Part shown: positions 61,761-64,000 of the stretch, in pieces
Layout: each line of letters begins with the position of its first letter
Position numbering within the stretch: the first letter of the stretch is position 1
NCBI GenBank assembly: GCA_013397435.1
Contig: VZRG01001696.1
Span: 94,456 to 158,455 of the forward strand
Source of the DNA: Erythrocercus mccallii
Lineage: Eukaryota > Chordata > Aves > Passeriformes > Dicruridae
Reading direction: 5' to 3'
DNA: 64,000 bases
The notes under the pieces: generated by a model
Databases searched by the model: none
What the model saw: only the letters and a program-made list of their open reading frames with translations
What the model was told of the DNA's origin: nothing
Translations under genes and position numbers: made by a program

Positions 61761-64000
61761 TATTGAGGATTACTTTTGCTACACCAGTAAAGTCTCCTGC
61801 CATCCTAAACAGGTTCCTTTCCTGCCAGAGCATGGCCGAGAGGCTAAGAGGAAGGGGCAGGTTTTTCTAACACTGTTCATGACCCCAGCCATGCAGAGCC
61901 GTGCCAGGAACATGCTCCCAGGCAGGCCCTGGTCTCTGGCTCGCCAGCGCTGGGCAGGCAGGGCAGGGATCACAGTGGAGATGACACCGCAAGCCTCTAA
62001 AGGAGAAAATTGCATGATGTATTGCCACTCAGGAGCACCCACCAGAGAGCTGTTTAGAGTGAGATTACAGTCTCAGAGGAGACTCTCATGCCTCTTGGTC
62101 ACACGGTTACTAAGATGATGCAGTTGTAACTTGTATGCGGGAGGTAGGAGGGATTTGAGCGATGGCCAGAAAGAATAGCTGGATCAAACCTCCACAAACC
62201 ATGCTCAGATTAACCCAGATTCCTGAGTCCTCGGCTTTACGGGACTTGAAATCAGCCAGATTGCTTCCTTTCCCTAGAACAAAACACAAAAAATGTGAGG
62301 GAGATGATAAAGTTTATATTTGAGCCACAAGTTTATGAGCAGCATTTCAGAATGAACAGAAACAAAGCTCCCCAAAATAAGATTTTGTGCAGTACAGAGG
62401 TCTTGATCCTGCTCATGCCAATTCCATATTAAACACAGCTATACAGATTTCTCTGCATTTGCTGCTGACTTATAAAGATGCAAGAGAGAAAAAAATCAGA
62501 CCCAGTTGCATTTTTTCCCCTTCATCCTCTTCATATTCAAGCTCTTTCTTTTTCTTCTAAATTCCTATTATTAACACAGGAGAAAAAAAGAAAAAAAAAG
62601 AATCCGTGGGATCCCTGGTGCATCCTTGGAGTGGCTGCAGCCTCATCATGGATGACTAGACAACCGCCACTGTGCCACATAATGAGGAGCACACATGCTG
62701 CACGGGGAGATACTAATGAGGGAGCTACAGCCCCCTTAGCCCTCTCCAGTAAATCCGTGTCTGCAAGCCATGTTTTATTTATCAGGCTTATTATGGCAGC
62801 ACTAAGGAGCCATTTGAAAAGGGCCGCTGCTGTCCTGGGCACTGCACACTGCAGTGCCTGCTCAGACCAGCTTCCAGGGAAGATGGATGAGGCTGGCAAG
62901 AGATAGGGGAGAGGGATGCTATGCACACGCCATGCAAACAATCTGTGGCAGCATTTATCCCACCAGCTCATTTAAGGAGGAATAGGATTCAGCCTGTTTT
63001 GACCTCCCATCCTAGCTGGATGATCCCAGGCCCTGAAAATACACAGTAACTGGGAAACAGATTGAAGCTGTGCGTGTAATGATTTCCAGGAAAGCTGAGG
63101 AAGCAAGGACTTGACAGACCTGGAAATCTTGGGTGCAAACTGCAGCCAGGCAACTCAGAGGGGCTTTGCAGGAGCTCAGCTGCCTGAGACAGCTGCTTAC
63201 CTGCCCAGCACTGCTCCCTAATCCCACTGCCAGCAGAGCTCCCGCTGGATCCCACAGTTTTCACTGTGCACTGCTGCTCTGCGCCAGGATATGAGGATGC
63301 AGAGCTCTCGTGCTGCTCCTGGCAGTGTGTGGTGTGGTGCAGATCTGTGCATGTGCCAGAGGGAAAGGGGATTTGCCATCACTGTTGCCTTCTCCAAACA
63401 TCCTCCTGACCCCTTTGCACATCCTCAGAGAGGCTTCTGAGCACTTCAGAGAATCACTCCACTTGCAGAAGATCAACAGAAAGAGGAGTAAAAGGCAGCT
63501 AAGTGAAAGATAGGAGAGAGATGAGTAAATCTTTGCAAAACTTACACTGCAGGTCTCAGCAGGGCTCAGACAAATTGGTCTGCATTCCTTTAATATATTA
63601 GATTTCTACTTACCCTGTTCATTAGCATGTTAAGCTACAAGGGCTGATTATATGAACCTCATGGAGAGGCATCAATTAAGATGATAAATTTACATACATT
63701 CCTTCTGGACGAGAAAAGATGGGTTTCCCCGGTTCAGTGTTTGATACAACTGGACTTGCTTTCAGAAAGAGCAAAAAAGTGTTAAATACGTGCATCTGTA
63801 CTGCTTCCCAAAATGATGGGAGCAGTTCACAAGTTTGAGCAAAAATGTATGTCAAAAAGGAATAGAAGGAAACAACTTGCAGTTTCCAAGGCTGAGCTCT
63901 AATCTGCCATGTCACGTTGACAACAGATTATGAGAGGAAGTGAAATTCCCAAGAGATGTTGCCCTTACAAGGCTGGCCCAAATGGCACTCCCAGCCTGAA
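61761..64000. other. Intergenic sequence with two conserved-looking stretches
   Basis: No gene or repeat recognised. 62640-62830 (ACATAATGAGGAGCACAC; TTTATCAGGCTTATTATGG) and 63575-63700 (CCTTTAATATATTAG; CATCAATTAAGATGATAAA) have conserved-enhancer texture. An A-rich run lies at 62580-62600. Confidence 0.35.

Noticed and set aside
34701..64000. Search for the next gene (MID1IP1 or BCOR expected from mammalian order), and for tRNA, rRNA or microRNA genes
   Set aside because: No matching peptide, cloverleaf or clear precursor hairpin was recognised by eye; a computed search could still find a small RNA.

Overview
The window is animal nuclear DNA, most likely from a bird and probably a songbird. 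It has long non-coding stretches, GT-AG introns, truncated CR1 LINE tails (the commonest avian interspersed repeat), three solo LTR-like elements of avian type, and no L1 or Alu-like repeats. There are no bacterial operons, ribosome binding sites or CRISPR arrays. The bird and songbird assignment rests on recognising repeat families from memory and is an inference.

One protein-coding gene can be supported: TSPAN7 (tetraspanin-7, also A15/TALLA-1/CD231), on the + strand. Six coding exons (2-7) are visible at 16895-17083, 19282-19356, 20829-20924, 22677-22832, 26921-27004 and 33155-33223. They join without any frame break into 222 codons. The known 27-residue first exon would bring this to the family's 249 residues, so exon 1 lies outside the window and bases 1-16894 are read as the 3' part of a long first intron. 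The last coding exon ends 4 nt after the stop codon. A 335-nt intron then separates it from a 3'UTR exon (33563 to about 34700) that carries two AATAAA signals.

From about 34.7 kb to the end I see no gene. This stretch holds a minus-strand LTR-like element (about 36.69-37.13 kb), four or five CR1 tails (37.3, 38.4, 41.5, 43.9 and perhaps 49.4 kb), and two related ERVL-type solo LTRs (43089-43493 and 48112-48692) with candidate 5-bp target duplications. It also has several CpG-rich patches (45.4-45.9, 55.33-55.57 and 60.58-61.06 kb), two of which contain CTCF-like cores, and several stretches that look like conserved non-coding elements. From remembered mammalian gene order, the next gene downstream would be MID1IP1 and then BCOR; neither is seen here.

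I find no previously undescribed biological system. The most useful points are the complete TSPAN7 tail structure, a Thr at the position of a reported human disease variant (P172), a missing human N-glycosylation site, a weak exon-5 donor, the 3'UTR intron, the LTR insertions, and the CpG/CTCF-like patches downstream of the gene.
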